Positions 23,523-35,382 of a stretch of DNA of 64,000 nt are shown one piece after another (position 1 is the first letter of the stretch; every line of letters begins with the position of its first letter). The notes beneath the pieces were generated by a model. That model ran no database searches, was not told where the DNA came from, and saw only the letters and a list, made by a program, of their open reading frames with translations. The translations under genes were made by a program, and so were the position numbers. Origin of the DNA: Charina bottae (lineage: Eukaryota; Chordata; Lepidosauria; Squamata; Charinaidae). The stretch lies in assembly GCA_023362775.1 (NCBI GenBank), contig JALMGJ010000060.1:196501-260500 (forward strand), read 5' to 3'.

Positions 23523-23743
23523 ATGAAACCTAACCTATTACATAGAAAAAGATATATAGTGAAGAGGAAAAAAAAATTAAAACCTTACTAAACTATACAG
23601 TGGGTGGGGGGAAGTGAGAAAAAAAATCTGGGAAGCAGGAAAACCAACAACAACCCTATAAGCAACTAAACCAAACTCAAACCAAAATACATAAATTGTG
23701 TCTAATTCATATACTGTAAATAAAAATGCTAATTTAAAGAATA

Positions 23744-23885
23744 TATAAAGAGCCAGCATGATATTAAAAGTGCTGGGCTAGAAGCTGGGACACTGCAGAT
23801 TCTAGTGCTCATTGAGGCATGAAGCCAGCTGGGGACTTTGGGCCAGTCAGTCTCTCTCTTAGACTTTGAAGACAAAACAATCTAC
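23744..23885 (+). mobile_element. CORE/MIR-like SINE fragment
   Basis: agccagcatgatattaaaag, ctagaagctgggacactgc, ggcatgaagccagctgggg and ctttgggccagtcagtctct follow the head-to-core order of the family. Confidence 0.6.
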
Positions 23886-24066
23886 CTATCAACTACTTGA
23901 CCAGCATGTAAGAACATGATCTGTAATCTTCAATGAAGAGGCCTTCATCCTGAAGTGTATTGATTCGGGCTCTACCTACCAACCCACCCACCTGATTTTA
24001 TAATCTGTATAGATTTCTTCAATGTTTTGAATGCTGTGATTCAGTTTTTAAACAATGTTAAACAAT

Positions 24067-24096
24067 AAGAGCAGACAAATGACATTGTCTGCTCTT
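24067..24096. repeat. Perfect 12-bp inverted repeat with 6-nt loop
   Basis: aagagcagacaa pairs exactly with ttgtctgctctt around the loop atgaca. It is isolated in unique DNA. No role is apparent. Confidence 0.75.
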
Positions 24097-24149
24097 GCAT
24101 TCTTCCATGACTACATGAAAAAACATTAATATCTTTAATTTGGTTTTGG

Positions 24150-24400
24150 ATTTGGTTTTGATTTTTGGTTTTTGGTGCCTCCAAGTCAGGGTTGATTCCT
24201 GGCAACTGGCTGGGCAAGTCTCTGCAGTTTTCTTGGCAAGATTTCAGAAGTGGTTTGCCATTGTCTTCTTCCTAGGGCTGAGAGAGAGTGACTGGCCCAA
24301 AGTCACCCTGTTGGCTTCATGCCCAAGGTGGGACTAGAACTCACAGTCTCCCAGGTTCTAGCTTGACACTTTAACCACTACACCAAACTGGCTCTCTCTT
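24150..24400 (-). mobile_element. CORE/MIR-like SINE, near full length
   Basis: On the minus strand it starts with a tRNA-like head (ccagtttggtgtagtggtt) and continues aagctagaacctgggagac, tctagtcccaccttgggcat, gggtgactttgggccagtca. It then departs from the L2-like tail of other copies into a segment with ggcaaaccacttctgaaatc. Confidence 0.7.
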
Positions 24401-24838
24401 TGAACCAGCTGCCATCAAAGACCCTAGATCACTATAGTAATGCTGTCTAAATAAGGAATTACAAGTGGGCATGCCCATAGATATATACAAACATTTCTTC
24501 AAATGTATTATGTCTCCAAGATAGAGAGAATTAGAACCAAGCTTTTTAAAACATTCTAAGTTTCCATAAAACTGGAATACATTAATTGGGCAATATAAGA
24601 TACACCTATATCCCAAATTTCTTTGATATTTGTCAAATGTTTTTCAGATACATACAAGCATGAACTTTCAGTTTAGTCTCTTGAAGGTCTTCTCCAACAT
24701 GCTCAGTGCCTTCTGGAGTTTCAGAGGCTACAAGGGTATCAGGATCAAACAATATAGAAAATACTGTATGTATTTTCATTCAGACTTTTTAGGTAAATTG
24801 TATTCCTTTTGTAAATTCTCAAAAATTGTTTAATTGTT

Positions 24839-25181
24839 ATAAGGGGCATGGTGGCTCAGCGGGTAAGACGCCAGACGTGTTGATCGGAAGATCGCAAGTT
24901 CAGAGGTTCGAATCCCTAGCCCCGTGTGACGGAGTGAGCTCCCGCACTCGCCACAGCTCTTGCCAACCTAGGAATTCAAAAGCATGCAAATGCAAGTAGA
25001 TTAATAGGTACCACTTCGGTGGGAAGGTAACAGCATTCTGCGCGTGTCATGCCGGCCACATGACCGTGGAAGCTTCTTCGGACAATGCTGGTTCTTTGGC
25101 TAAGAAACGGAGATGAGCACTGGCCCCTAGAGTTGGACACAACTGCACAAATGTGCGGGGGGAACCTTTACCTTTTTTTAC
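24839..25181 (+). mobile_element. Full-length squamate SINE with target duplication
   Basis: It is complete, with box A tggctcagcggg, box B aggttcgaatcc, the body, and the tail agagttggacacaactgcac ... aaccttta followed by a T-rich end. The direct repeat ttaattgtt lies at 24830-24838 and 25182-25190. In the tail hairpin both arms carry the T/A version (agttg and caact). Confidence 0.88.
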
Positions 25182-25190
25182 TTAATTGTT

Positions 25191-27238
25191 GGCAAAGAAT
25201 AATAATTCTACTATGAACCCATGTTTTTTTAACAGTATTACAATTTTTAAATAAGAATTACTCCAAAGTATCCATTTCTCTTTGAGAAGAAAAATCATTT
25301 TTTTATTTTCTGTCCTCTAAAGGCCAGATATGTCTAACTGCTTTCAATGCTGGAAAAGTAATTTAATTCCTAACATAATGCAACCAAGACTGCGAAGATT
25401 CCAAGGATGCTAAATAATAACTCTCCAGCTGGGCCTGCAGTTCTACAGATTAAATGTTGTTTCCATTCCAATGTATGATTGAGGTTAACCAATAAGCTCA
25501 GTGATATTGTCTAAAATCAGGAAAATTAAAATCACCATAATCGAAGAAAAGAGGTCCTGGGTATTTGTTCCATAAGAAATTAACTGTTAACTAGCCAATA
25601 TTTTTAAAATATTTAAGTGGAACCAAGATTGGTTTAGACCACATTGGTTACTGCTTTTACTCGCCTTGCCTGCTGTAGGGTAAGGGAGCAGTGTGGATCC
25701 ATGTGTATTGCGATCCATAGGGCAGTGCAAACCACAACCTGGTCCTTGCGCTTCCTGCCCTTGCTAACCAAGCCCATACATTTCTCTCAGCCTGGGTGTG
25801 CATCCCTTCCCCCTAGTCTGGGGATCAGTATGCTCTGGAGGATCCCTTCCCTTGAACCCACCTCAAGGATCAGATGAGATACACCAAGGCCAGGAGAGAG
25901 GGAAGCCTGACACACTAGTCTTCTGGCCTTGTTCCAGCATTGACTAGACACAGATTTCTCTGTTCTGCGCACGGTTGCTTGCTACTCTCCTTTCCTCCCC
26001 ACCACAACCATCCATGTCCAGGTGAAGGACTCCTTAGCCACTCCATGTGTTCCTGCTAAGGGGTCCAGGGCTGTCCCATTCCTGTTTCAATATGGGTGAC
26101 TGCTGCCATTATGGCTGGGGGTGAACCAATACTCTGGGCACTGATCCCATTCCATAGATTCCTGCACTCACTTTCCTCTGTTTCTGATGACATTGCTTGC
26201 CCCTTTCCTTCCTCCCTCTCCCCTGACCATCTTAGTTCCATTTGTCTGCAAGTATCAGAGTTCATAAACAAGCTGGAACATGAATGAATACAGAAAATAC
26301 AGTTCTGTTCAATAGAATGATATGAAATTCAAGCAATGTGAATTTTCACATTGGAAATCCCCAGCAGGTTATATCACTGCTCTGTTGGGCCCCATGATTC
26401 TCTTCACTGCATGGAAACAGTGACATTGTGGTCACAAGCTCTAAATTAACCAAAGCCAAGCTATTTCCCAAGACAAGAAAGGAAAGCAAGACTCCCGCTC
26501 AAAAGGAAACACTCGTACATATTTAAGGATGAGCAGTAGAGAACTAAAACTGAAAAAGATAAAGCACAAAAAAGTGCAACCAAATCCCAAGTTAAAAACA
26601 GTAGATACACACACACATACACAAAGAACAAACACACACGCAGTTGCAGTAAAAGGATTTGCCCAGTTAAGCAGAAGTAAATGTATCGATGGATCCAGAC
26701 ACCACTCTGAAACAGGCTATGTGAACAGCCATCTCGTCTCAATTACTTTTGCTCAGCTTGCTTTATACATCAATAATCTGAATTTCCCACATTTGTCACT
26801 TAAAATAACAATCAAGTAGGTTTGGGGGGAGGAGGACTTTGTTTAGTGAAATGGATGGTAGTTCATTATACTTGAATATATTTTATCCTTCCGTGGGAAA
26901 GCATGCAGTAGAAAACACAACACTTAATTGCTTTTCTTGTCAAAGCATTATTCCAGCTACTACCTATTGTTGCAGACTTGCATTCACTTTGTAACAGCCT
27001 TCAGTTCTCCCTCACAGACATTCATAATCACTTAAAAAATTTACAGCTATATGTTGAGATTTGTCATTCAGATAAATTGTTCAAATACTGAAATTACATA
27101 ATACGTATATATATACATACCCAACACATTATTTCCTTTGGAGGTAAGTGACTACAGTTTAAAGTGGAGAAACAGTATGAGAAGTCATGGGTAAAAGTAA
27201 TGAAAGGCAGGAGATAAGAAAAAAAAGGAAATCTATCT
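25191..27238. other. Unique stretch, nothing recognised
   Basis: The part 25640-26280 is less AT-rich than its surroundings and has frames of 60-80 codons, none with a recognisable domain. A small (CA)n lies near 26608-26640. Confidence 0.4.
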
Positions 27239-27250
27239 AAGTCTCCTTTA

Positions 27251-27585
27251 AAAAGGTAAAGGTACCCCCCGCACATTTGTGCAGTCGTGTCCGACTCTAG
27301 GGGCCGGTGCTCATCTCCGTTTGTTAGCCAAAGAGCCAGCGTTGTCCGAAGACGCTTCCACGGTCATGTGGCCGCATGACACGCGCGGAACGCTGTTACC
27401 TACCCACCGAAGTGGTACCTATTAATCTACTTGCATTTGCATGCTTTCGAATTGCTAGGTTGGCAAGAGCTGGAGCTAGTGCAGGAGCTCACTCTGCACG
27501 CAGGGCTAGGGATTCGAACCTCCGAACTTGCAATCTTCCGATCAACAAGCCTGGCGTCTTACCCGCTGAGCCACCACGCCCCACG
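27251..27585 (-). mobile_element. Full-length squamate SINE with 12-bp target duplication
   Basis: Best-preserved copy in the window. The minus strand has a tRNA-like head ggcgtggtggctcagcgggt, box B ggttcgaatccc and the tail ctagagtcggacacgactgc. The exact repeat aagtctccttta lies at 27239-27250 and 27586-27597. Confidence 0.92.
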
Positions 27586-27597
27586 AAGTCTCCTTTA

Positions 27598-28452
27598 CAT
27601 CAATCCTAAACTTATCTCTCTCCATACCATTCTATTCTTTCAAACCAGCCTTGCTTCAGTCATGGTTATGTGGCTTTTGAACTTTAATTCTTTAATTGAA
27701 AAGGTACATTCTGAAAGCACAGTCTCTCCTTAAAATGTTTGTAAATTTGCTTTGTGACTTGTCCAAGATGTGTGATGTTAAGCATTTTTGTTACCTCCAT
27801 CTAATCAGCATTCAAGGATTAGCCAGATGCCTCCTCGAAGCCCCCAAGAGAGTGCTCCAAATCTGGTATTTAGTGAGAGGGACTCAAGGCATATATGATG
27901 TGAGGTTGTAAGAATTGTGTATGGATACAGCTGAGAGAGAATAAGAAAAATGCTGCAGGATTGTCTGTTCTTTGAAAAACAGCCTGGCTTTTTCCTCTGG
28001 CTAGTCCTCAAGATGAGTAAGATGAATAAAAACAAAACAAAATATGAATATTAAAAATCAGAAACAAATTAAACTTGCTACTGAAAATTGTTTCCCCAAA
28101 ATGAGAACCATTAATTAAAATTGCTTGATTTCCTACTGAAAGTATCAAGGAGATAAAAGTATAGAGAAAGTGATTGGTCTTTACGGAGTCTCCAAAAGCT
28201 AAGAGAGTGTGGGCTGAAGACATCTCCTGTCTTCAGGAAAGCAATAGTGTCTCTTTCACCTTTTCATGCTATATTTTCCACCTCTAGAACATGTGCATTT
28301 TACCTTGTTCAAGTTCTTGATTACGTAAAGTTCTCAGAATATTGAACTTGAGTTGAAGTCTGTAACTTGGCTGCTTCAAGGTGTCTGATTGTAAATTATT
28401 TCCTACGTTCTGACTGTAGCACAGCGATAAACTAGTTTGTGCGGCTCTGTGA
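27598..28452. other. Unique stretch, nothing recognised
   Basis: No repeat family or coding similarity is visible. Confidence 0.4.
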
Positions 28453-28706
28453 TGGCTTTATTTATTTATTTATTTATTTATTTTCTATCCCACCTTTATT
28501 ATTTTTATAAATAACTCAAGGCAACAAACATACCTAATACTCCTTCCTCCTCCTACTTTCCCCACAACAACAACCCTGTGAGGTGAGTTGGGTTGAGAGA
28601 GAGTGAGAAAGTCACCCAGCCGGCTTTCATGCCTAAGGCGGGACTAGAACTCTCAGTCTCCTGGTTTCTAGCCTGGTGCCTTAACCACTAGACCAAACTG
28701 GCCATG
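28453..28706 (-). mobile_element. CORE/MIR-like SINE with L2-like tail, full length
   Basis: On the minus strand: head ggccagtttggtctagtggt, taaggcaccaggctagaaac, core tcccgccttaggcatgaaag, gggtgactttctcactctc, gggttgttgttgtggggaa, tgccttgagttatttataa, ending in (AAAT)n. The order tRNA-like head, core, LINE-like tail matches the CORE-SINE layout. Confidence 0.8.
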
Positions 28707-29574
28707 TAAGGATAGTACTTACGAGAAGAATTCAAAACAAAAACATTTTCCCATGGGAAAGTTTCTTAATCATTAATTCCAAAATCTTACTTCAAATTTA
28801 TCTGGACCCTTAGTCCATTTGTGACTTTCTAAAATCAAAGTTTTAACCACCCTTTTGCTGTTTATTCCAGAAAAAAAAATTAAGTCCTTAAACTTGTACT
28901 TAAAACTTCTTTCGCTAAGGATTGAAGGAAAGTCACCTGGTGCTGTAAAACTTGTCGATCCAAAGGTTCTTAATAGCTGAAAAGCAGTTAACAAACAATT
29001 TCCAAAAGTGATTAGAAAGGAAGTATGCAAACTTAGTGCCCTTTCAAAGACACCAACCGTGGTTTCAACAAGATGGCTATTCCCTTGTCTCCCAGAGCTC
29101 TAAACCCACTGAAGACTGCAGTCTTGCAGTCTCCTCACAAGTAGCTGCTATCTGGAGAACTTGGGGGGTGACCTCAAGTCCTCCTTGCCTGGAGAGGAAT
29201 TACAAAGAGCAAGTCTACTCACTGACTCTTCATTCCGGCACAGTCGTTGGCTCCACTTTTTGTGGAGCCATCTTCAGTTCACCATTTCTTCCCCAGAAGT
29301 CCCAAGAAATTCTGTCTCTTGATTCTACTCAAGAGAGCAATTTGGCTGCAAGGATGAAACAATGGGTTGTCTGTTCTGTGGCTACCACCCCCACGAGTAC
29401 AGTTTGTATGTTTGGCATGATCAGGTAACAGGATGGCAGACTCTGTTTACCTTCTCCATTCTATCATATATGCCAGTTGCTTCACATTGCACAACCAGTA
29501 GATGGAAGAAACTTCTCTATATGCGTAGAAGCCTGTTTTAGCATACCCAAAACTCAACCAAAGCCCGTAAAAGG
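28707..29574. other. Unassigned stretch with a GC-richer block
   Basis: 29030-29430 is richer in GC than its surroundings, has an open frame of 130 codons on the plus strand without any domain I know, and contains the hairpin ggctccac-ttttt-gtggagcc (29249-29269). It could be the 5' part of an old retrotransposon, but I cannot name it. Confidence 0.35.
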
Positions 29575-29876
29575 TTTCTGTGCACGTGAGTGCAGGTTTA
29601 GGACACTCTTTAAACCAGGTTTTCTTCTCACTTTTAAAAATTATAGAGGACCCCAAAAGAGCTTTTGTTTGTATGGGTTATGTTTATCAATATTGACCAT
29701 ATTAAAAATTAAAATTGATGCATTCGCTGCCACTGCTACTTCTCACAATTGTTTGATGGGACTTTAATATTGTATTATTTTTCAACTTAGGCTGGCAAAT
29801 CATTTTGATTTTGCAGACCCCTGAGAGGGTTTTAGGGGACCCCCAGGGGTCCTAAGACCACACTTTAAGAAACACT
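29575..29876. mobile_element. hAT (Charlie-like) non-autonomous relic
   Basis: gaggaccccaaaagagctt, ttgtatgggttatgtttatc and caatattgaccatattaaaa at the left, with gacccccaggggtcctaag and accacactttaagaaacactg at the right, recall hAT-Charlie-type elements also known from mammals. The left end (cactctttaaacc) is degenerate. Family recalled from memory of such repeats. Confidence 0.5.
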
Positions 29877-29940
29877 GCTTTAAATTATTCATTGTGCTAG
29901 AGGAAGCAGGAGGAGCAATACAAAGGGAAACAATAAGGTT

Positions 29941-30048
29941 GCTTTGCTTTGCTTTGCTTTGCTTTGCTTTGCTTTGCTTTGCTTTGCTTTGCTTTGCTTT
30001 GCTTTGCTTTGCTTTGCTTTGCTTTGCTTTGCTTTGCTTTGCTTTGCT
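29941..30048. repeat. (GCTTT)n perfect pentanucleotide array
   Basis: About 21 consecutive copies of gcttt without an interruption over 108 bp. It reads open in several frames (SKAKQ repeats) by its nature only. Confidence 0.97.
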
Positions 30049-30208
30049 GTTTAGACACAGGTAGTTGTGTAACTTTGCAAAGCAACTTTGAAGGAGTGCT
30101 TTACTCAAAGCATTAATGCAGTAAAATATCCCTTCAAAGCTTTGCACAGCCATAGTAAATAGTACACACTAAGTCATATTATATAAACTTCTTCAATCTA
30201 CTCAGGAA

Positions 30209-30243
<35 letters not shown>

Positions 30244-30250
30244 CGACGAC
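30209..30250. repeat. (GAT)n with terminal (GAC)n
   Basis: Roughly eleven gat triplets are followed by gacgacgac. Confidence 0.95.
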
Positions 30251-32832
30251 ATCTCCAGATATGCACTAGAAACTTATATTGAGCATGAATTTTGGTGACT
30301 GGGAATTGTGGAGGCGGTTGTCCTGACATAACGAGGAACATCAGCTTGCGGAAGGCTGTGTTATGTAAGATGGAATGGTTTGGTGCAATGAATATTTACT
30401 TTATAAATGTCATGTTTTTCAGTAATTGGCTTGGGGCTTTCTGTATTGGAAATGGTTGTATTAATTTAAAAGAGCAAAAACTCTGATTTTCTTCTGTGAA
30501 GAAAATGCCCTTTAAAACAGATTCTAATATGCCAGAAATAGCTTTTTATTGGTTGGTCTGTTATTTTAATGATGGTGATAGAGTTGCCTTGGTTAAAGTT
30601 CTGACTGCAGAAACTGAAAAATTTACAGGAAGGTGGTTTTCTGGTTGCATTCTCTCGCTCAGCATTTTCTTGAGCATGATAAGAAAGGAAGTTCTCTGCT
30701 GTAGTATTGACATAGCAATAATAGGTGAAAATGTTGCTGCTCCCAGTTGGTTCCTTGACATCCCAGCTTAACTTTCTCCTTTTTTTCTGGGTGCGGAGGC
30801 AGTTCTAAACAAAACACTAGGTTGCAGCCATCCATCAAATTTATTTTATAAGAATACATGCAGAGCCTAAAGTACTTATTCTCAGTAATGTTAAATCATG
30901 CATTAAAATAGTGCTATTTAAGTCATTGTTTCTTTCAACAGTTAGAACTCAAATCATGGCAACAGCCTAGCAAGCATTAGTGGAACCAACTGCGGATACA
31001 TGGCTGCTCTTGGCATCACACTGGGGACCCGAGAGTCAGTGACCTCACGGAAGCTTTTGTCTCTCAGTGTAAACCCCTGTGCCCTGCTACTCTGCAATTT
31101 GGGGATTAAAATACCGAACTGCTGTCATGACGTGAAAGGGCAGACTGGCAGCACCCCAGCTGTAGACCAAAAGTTCACCTGCTAAAGGGAAGCAATGGCA
31201 AAGGGAAGATCTACTCAAAGGAACAATTGGGTGTTCAGGCAGATCCAGAACAGTAGTGCTAAAAAGGCAACTGCTCCCATTCGGATTGGGCCCATCAGTA
31301 ACTGCCAAGGTCCAGCCACCCCTGGGTAAAAGCTTTGCCTCCTGGGAGGAAATTATGTATGTGGATGAAGAAGAGGAAGATTAAAAGTCAGTAGCTGGTT
31401 CCCATTGACTTAGAGCAGGCATCATCCTTGAAAGTTCTTGAGAAGAAAAAAACCATGCCCTACTGCTGATCATACTCTGTGTCAGGAGCCACCCCCCTTT
31501 CGTCATGTCAGATCTCTTTTCTAGCAATCTAACAGTTAATGCAAACACAAATCTCTCAGACCTCTGATTAGTAATATTTATTAGAGCGAAGGTTAAGGTT
31601 TCAATGCAACAATTCCAGCGAGTACCCTACTTTCAAATGAGAAAAATATATATAGGCAATCTAAGGTGGTAAAACTCTGGTCGTTTCTCATGATTTCTCA
31701 GTGCATAGCGCAGGACTTGATTCATTTGTGAAGGTGGAGCAGTTTGCATGTATTAATTATATTGATAACGGCTGGTAGACTTTTTTTTTATCAGTGTGAG
31801 AAATTACTCTAACGGGTCAGATGAAAAGTACCACTGTCCACTAATAATCCACTAACAATCTTTACTGAGTCCTACTTACATCTGATTCCCAATAAAAACA
31901 TAGAATCTGCAGTGGTATGTTCATTTTCCTTGCAGAGTTCTAGGCAACAGAAATTCCAGGACATGCTTACTCTTCTCTCAAAATGTGTGGGAGAGATGAA
32001 GATAGCTCTTGTCATCATGATTAACACAACTTTAAATACCTAAAAGTATGATATGAATTGTTAATGTCATTATATGCCTATCTGCTAGGACAATTTCCCC
32101 GGAGTATTTATTCAGTTAAATTGAGATAAGACAGAATAAAAGACATTAACATTTTAATGTCATGTTAATACCTGTAGTGGACATGAGTAGTTTAATTCAA
32201 CAATCACTGACACATTACCTGTGTGTAAAAAGGAAAGGCACAAAATATTAAAATATTAAACTGGATTTCACCCATTTCTTCATGAATAGTTGTATGCAAT
32301 AAATATTGGCTGTGCAATCCCATCATTTTCAAGCTAGTTCAGGGATTGCAGATGTTGTAAATGCTTATCCAAATTTACAGAACACAAGTTTGCCTCTTGC
32401 TGATTCTGCTTCCCTCCCTTGTTCCTCTGCCCAGATGCTCTTAATTCAGTGAAACTGTCCATAAATTTATAAATTGCATGGCACTTTAAAAATCAAGTAT
32501 CAATAACATGTCCTTGTTGCCTAATAAGCCATCAGAAGTGTATGGATAGTATCATTATATACTTTAGTCACTAGGTGGCAATCATGAATGTCCTACTGTG
32601 TTTGTGTTCTTGTTTGGTAGATATAATAAAATTCTTGCCTTGCTTATTTTATGCTAAAATGTTCATTACAGGGGCCAATAATCTCCCCCCTGCTCTCTTA
32701 CTTTCTGTCTCCTAAGGGCTTTCAAAACAAGAGGGTTATCAATCATCTGTCATTCAGTTTAGTAATCTTACAGTCCTATTCTAAATCTACTAACACAAAC
32801 AGGAGCATGGGGCAGGGACAGTTTGTAAAATT
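30251..32832. other. Unique stretch, nothing recognised
   Basis: Frames of 60-91 codons exist (for example 30496-30771) without known domains. No repeat family is recognised. Confidence 0.4.
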
Positions 32833-33075
32833 GTGACCCCATCCTGGATGTAAGGAGCCATGGAGATTACCTTGAGGAAAATATTCAGAAGCCCTGACAA
32901 ATACAAAAGGTGCACAGACATGAACCCTGGGAAAGGAGAAAGTATTAGGAAGAGACTCAGGCTGGCTCCCCCCTGGGATATAAAAGGGAGGAAAGGAAAA
33001 ATAATCAGACTTGCATAGTTGTAGCCTTCTGGTGGAGTCTGTCTTCTGATTTGGACAACCTCAGAGGGCTGACAC
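32833..33075 (+). other. Possible LTR-like or promoter-like segment
   Basis: It starts tgtgaccccatcctgg and ends gggctgaca (TG...CA), with a TATA box (tataaaa, 32979-32985) in a GC-richer setting. No 5-bp target duplication was found at these ends and no partner LTR is present, so the call is weak. Confidence 0.25.
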
Positions 33076-33266
33076 CTTTGCAGAAAGGCTCCTTAAAAAG
33101 AATATTTTACAACAGGGATCAACAAAATGTTTAGATCGAGGAACCATCAGAAAATCTTTCATGATGGCCCGAGTGCCCTCTACTCACATTTAACGGATCA
33201 TCTGATATCTTGCATGACAGACACATCTCATGAGGCTTCAGGTTCCTCATCCTGAAGAATAGAAAT

Positions 33267-33267
<1 letters not shown>

Positions 33268-33321
<54 letters not shown>

Positions 33322-33725
33322 CCTACCTACCTACCTACCTACCTACCTACCTACTTACAGGACTTATATGAAAATGCCTAGAATCATTATATGAGATAGA
33401 CAGCCTCCAACAATCCATAAAAAATACCAGAAGTATCCTTCCCTCCAGGTGCCAGACCAAACAGTTTCCCAGCTCAACCCCATCCTACCCCAATGTTTGG
33501 AGGAAGAGCCAGGTCTTCATGGTCCTGTGGAAGGCTAAAAGGTTAGGGATCCCTCAGATCTCAGGTGGGAGGCTATTCCAAAGGGCTGGGGCAGCCACCA
33601 AGAAGGCATGCCTCCGAGGTCCCATCAGGTGGCAACATTTAAGGGAGGGGACCTGGAGCATCTCCACCCTATCTAGCCTAGTAGGATGGGCAGATATCCT
33701 CTCATGAAAACACTTGAAACGACTC
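33268..33725 (-). mobile_element. L2 LINE 3' end with compound tetranucleotide tail
   Basis: 33445-33725 parallels the L2 copy at 12400-12600 (agagccaggtcttcatgg, gggaggctattccaaagggc, ggggcagccaccaagaagg). Toward the tail lies (TATC)n at 33268-33319 and (TACC)n at 33320-33355, so the microsatellite sits where the LINE tail should be. Confidence 0.7.
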
Positions 33726-35224
33726 AAGAATCCTGAAAACCTGAAATGGTTTTGGTATTCTCATATAACAATGTAGCTGTCCAAAGTCCTGATATTCTTT
33801 GACTTGTTGCAACTGTGATAATTACTGTACATGATACACAGTAGCTCAAAATGACATGAAATACAGAACCTGTTCGGAGTACTAGTAATGTAGCTTCCTT
33901 ACTTTGGCCTTACAACTTCCAGCCAAGCTGGGACATCAAGGGACCTTGGATGTTTCTGCAAAGATTTTCAGGAACTCCTACAACTGTTTCCATTCTTCCA
34001 AATCAACTGAAGTGGGGAAACAGTGGTTAAAGGATTCCTGAAAACTTTAGCACGCTGCACAATATGGCCGGGGATGCTGGGAACTATGCAAATTGAGGAT
34101 GAAATGTTATAACATGGATCTGTAAAAAGAAAATAATAGCTTTTAATGCTCTTGCAAGGTTGTTTTTTAAGAGTTCAAATTAAGTTTCCTGCAATCACAT
34201 AGGAATCTTAAATCAGATTCATACATATTAATTAGATTATTTTATTTATTTGAGCATTTTTACCCTTCCTGTTGATTTCAGGAAAGCTTCTAGACTAAAA
34301 TAGTCAAAAAAGCAACAATAAATGAAAACAATATATGCATGTTATTCAAACACTGGATACTGAGGAAGAATAAACATAGATTTTTTGAAGCAGCATCAGC
34401 CCCAAGGGGATGCTGTAGAGATCCAAATACCCTCTACAGCACAAACCTAAAAACTTGGGCAAATTAAGAACATTCCCTTTCTCCCTGGTGCAGAAAAACT
34501 GTACCACACAGAGCTCCCTGAAGAGAAGATTCTGAATGATTTCAAAGATGGCCAACAAAACGGTTCTCCATCAAATGCTCCCTTGCTAGTTTGAAATGAT
34601 AAGCACAGATCAAAGCTTACAGATAAAGCTCCCTTATCACCCCAGATGTGATCTTATCAGTCCCCTACTGAAAGTAGTTCATTAAAAATGCAGAATCCTT
34701 ATAATCTTGCCATTTAAATTTATGCTCCCAGTTGTCCTAATGAATTTGCTTGCATGAAGAAAGCATGCCAGAGTGATTAATGCTCAGTGCCATGAATTTT
34801 CACCGGTGGAGAAAATGTCCATGCTTTAATGTATTACTTAGTTTCTTGGAGCACTAAGCTTTGTAGTAAAATAAGCAGATGCAGACCTAATATGAAATTA
34901 AAAGTTGGATATCAGAAGAATTAGCTCATGACTGATAAAAATATAATTGTAAAAAGAATCATAGTTATGCCACTGCAGCAAACTCTGTTTGGGATTTAAC
35001 CATATACACTTATTACTCTGGACACCAGAAGACTTAAATCATCTCCAAGGGGAAAAGCAAATTTTCCCTTCCACTGAAAGAAAGGTGAAAATGAAAGTTT
35101 TTTATTATGAGTATGATGAACAGGTTGTAGGATAAATTTGTTTCCATTCTATTATATGTAGATGATCCAGTTATATTGTCCAGGATAGGATTCCAAATAT
35201 CTTCAAAGGCCCCATAGTAGTTCT
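33726..35224. other. Unique stretch, nothing recognised
   Basis: No RNA gene, coding similarity or repeat family is visible. Confidence 0.4.
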
Positions 35225-35373
35225 GCAAGGAGGAGAAATTAGAAATAAATTATCAAAAGACTAAAATCATGATCTTTGCCAGGAGACCTAAAAGTCATGC
35301 CAGGCATATAGATGGGCATCCAATCTAGCAGATGACATGCTTAAAAATGTGGGGGTGTTTTTTTACACCCCTT
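35225..35373 (+). pseudogene. LINE reverse transcriptase scrap
   Basis: The plus-strand translation EEKLEINYQKTKIMIFARRPKSH recalls the segment after the catalytic YADD box of several LINE clades, where Asn-Lys-Thr-Lys precedes a strand. It then reads HIDGHPI(stop)QMTCLKMWG. It is only ~50 codons, so the clade is undecided. It is cut by the BovB insertion at 35383. Confidence 0.5.
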
Positions 35374-35382
35374 AGAGTAACA

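Noticed and set aside
29036..29428. Host gene exon
   Set aside because: No splice-site context, no domain and no neighbouring exon could be supported.
29800..30153. 117-codon ORF with SKAKQ repeats
   Set aside because: It follows only from the pentanucleotide array being free of stops in these frames.
33268..33355. CRISPR-like or other spaced repeat array
   Set aside because: Tetranucleotide repeats have no spacers; it is a plain compound microsatellite in a eukaryotic genome.
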